Shown here piece by piece: positions 57,386 to 58,061 of a stretch of 58,061 nt of DNA; the first letter of the stretch is position 1, and each line of letters starts with the position of its first letter. Position numbers and translations under genes: made by a program. Below the pieces are notes generated by a model, which saw only the letters and a list, made by a program, of their open reading frames with translations, searched no databases and was not told the origin of the DNA. The stretch comes from Polysphondylium violaceum (Eukaryota; Evosea; Eumycetozoa; Dictyosteliales; Dictyosteliaceae), in NCBI GenBank assembly GCA_000277445.1, contig AJWJ01000094.1, positions 1 through 58,061 on the forward strand, written 5' to 3'.

Positions 57386-58061
57386 CAATAATAAATAAGA
57401 AACAAAAAAAAAATGTATAAAAATGTATTTATTAAAATATTCCTTGTTTGCCTAAATTTATTTAATTGAAATTATTAATAGACTCGATCTTGATCGACAA
57501 ATTATTGAATTTTTGCAATTGGTCTGAAACAAAGGTGTTTTCATCCGGATATTTTTAAAAAAGTATTTTTTTTTTTTTTGTATAGATATTCTAAACAATT
57601 TTATTTATTTTTTAAAAGGTTTGGTATCTCACTAATTTTCAAGATAGAATGAATAAATTTTTTCTTCTTGGTGCAAAAAATTTTATTTGTGTTTGATAAC
57701 AAATTTTTTTAACAGAAAAACAATGGAGACGTGGTGCTAATGAAAAAAAAAAAGAAAAAAAAAAAACACAAGTTCTTGGAGAAAATCCATAAAAAAAAAA
57801 AACTAAAAGCTATGACAACAACAACTGAACGATTATTATTTAAATAAATAAATAATCAGACTTATCAACTTTCTAAAAGCTAGGTTGATCTCTTTTTTTA
57901 TTCAAATAATGTTGTGTGAGGGGGTATAGATTTCTTTAAACAATCATTGTTTCAGTTATGATGTTTAAAGAGCTAGAGTCAGAAAATCGAATTCCCATCT
58001 CTATATGTCACATTATCAGAAAACAACTTTTTTTTTTTTTTTTTNTTTTTTTATTTATTTT
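57386..58061. other. Right edge, non-coding
   Basis: AT-rich 3' flank of the LRR-kinase gene with A/T homopolymers. A single undetermined base at 58045 lies inside a T-run, so this edge was hard to sequence. No gene seen. Confidence 0.6.

Overview
The window is nuclear DNA of a social amoeba (dictyostelid). Intergenic DNA is extremely AT-rich with long A/T homopolymers. Coding exons are richer in G+C and carry many glutamine, asparagine and threonine runs. Introns are short (about 45-190 nt), AT-rich and bounded by GTAAGT/GTATGT...AG. The protein families (centromeric H3 with a long tail, DRK-type LRR kinase, CYP508-like P450s) also point to Dictyostelia. I cannot fix the species. Exons were joined by eye from splice signals and reading frame, so most gene models below are multi-exon.

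Left part (1-12.5 kb): a small one-helix membrane protein; a lone RNase III-domain protein followed by a run of four hairpins; a short ankyrin protein; a 56-residue orphan; a centromere-type histone H3 (minus strand) divergent from an FG nucleoporin of the Nup58/Nup49 type; and a peroxisomal processing protease (TYSND1/DEG15 type) ending in Ser-Lys-Leu.

Middle (12.5-27.5 kb): two tandem P450 genes with different intron counts, a broken unknown gene, and a stray copy of a P450 3' end show local duplication and decay. Then come a Rab7-like GTPase and a UBR1-type N-recognin ubiquitin ligase of about 1708 residues. An orphan remnant with a 40-bp repeat lies between the ligase and the next gene.

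Right part (27.5-58 kb): on the minus strand, Mediator subunit 16 with a very long glutamine-rich tail and an LRR / pseudokinase / armadillo protein; on the plus strand, MOB1; on the minus strand, a tubulin-tyrosine-ligase-like protein, an ankyrin-type family protein and a BAG-like protein. A small prefoldin-like coiled-coil gene runs the other way from the BAG-like gene. Next are a makorin ubiquitin ligase (minus) and an LRR-TKL kinase resembling DrkD (plus). Most genes are housekeeping or signalling genes unrelated in pathway. Possible functional pairings are the divergent cenH3/Nup58 pair and the divergent BAG-like/prefoldin-like pair.

The strongest unexplained signals are the hairpin cluster beside the RNase III gene, two further long palindromes near the P450 genes, and the P450-flanked decay zone. 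No tRNA, rRNA, CRISPR array or recognisable intact transposon was found.
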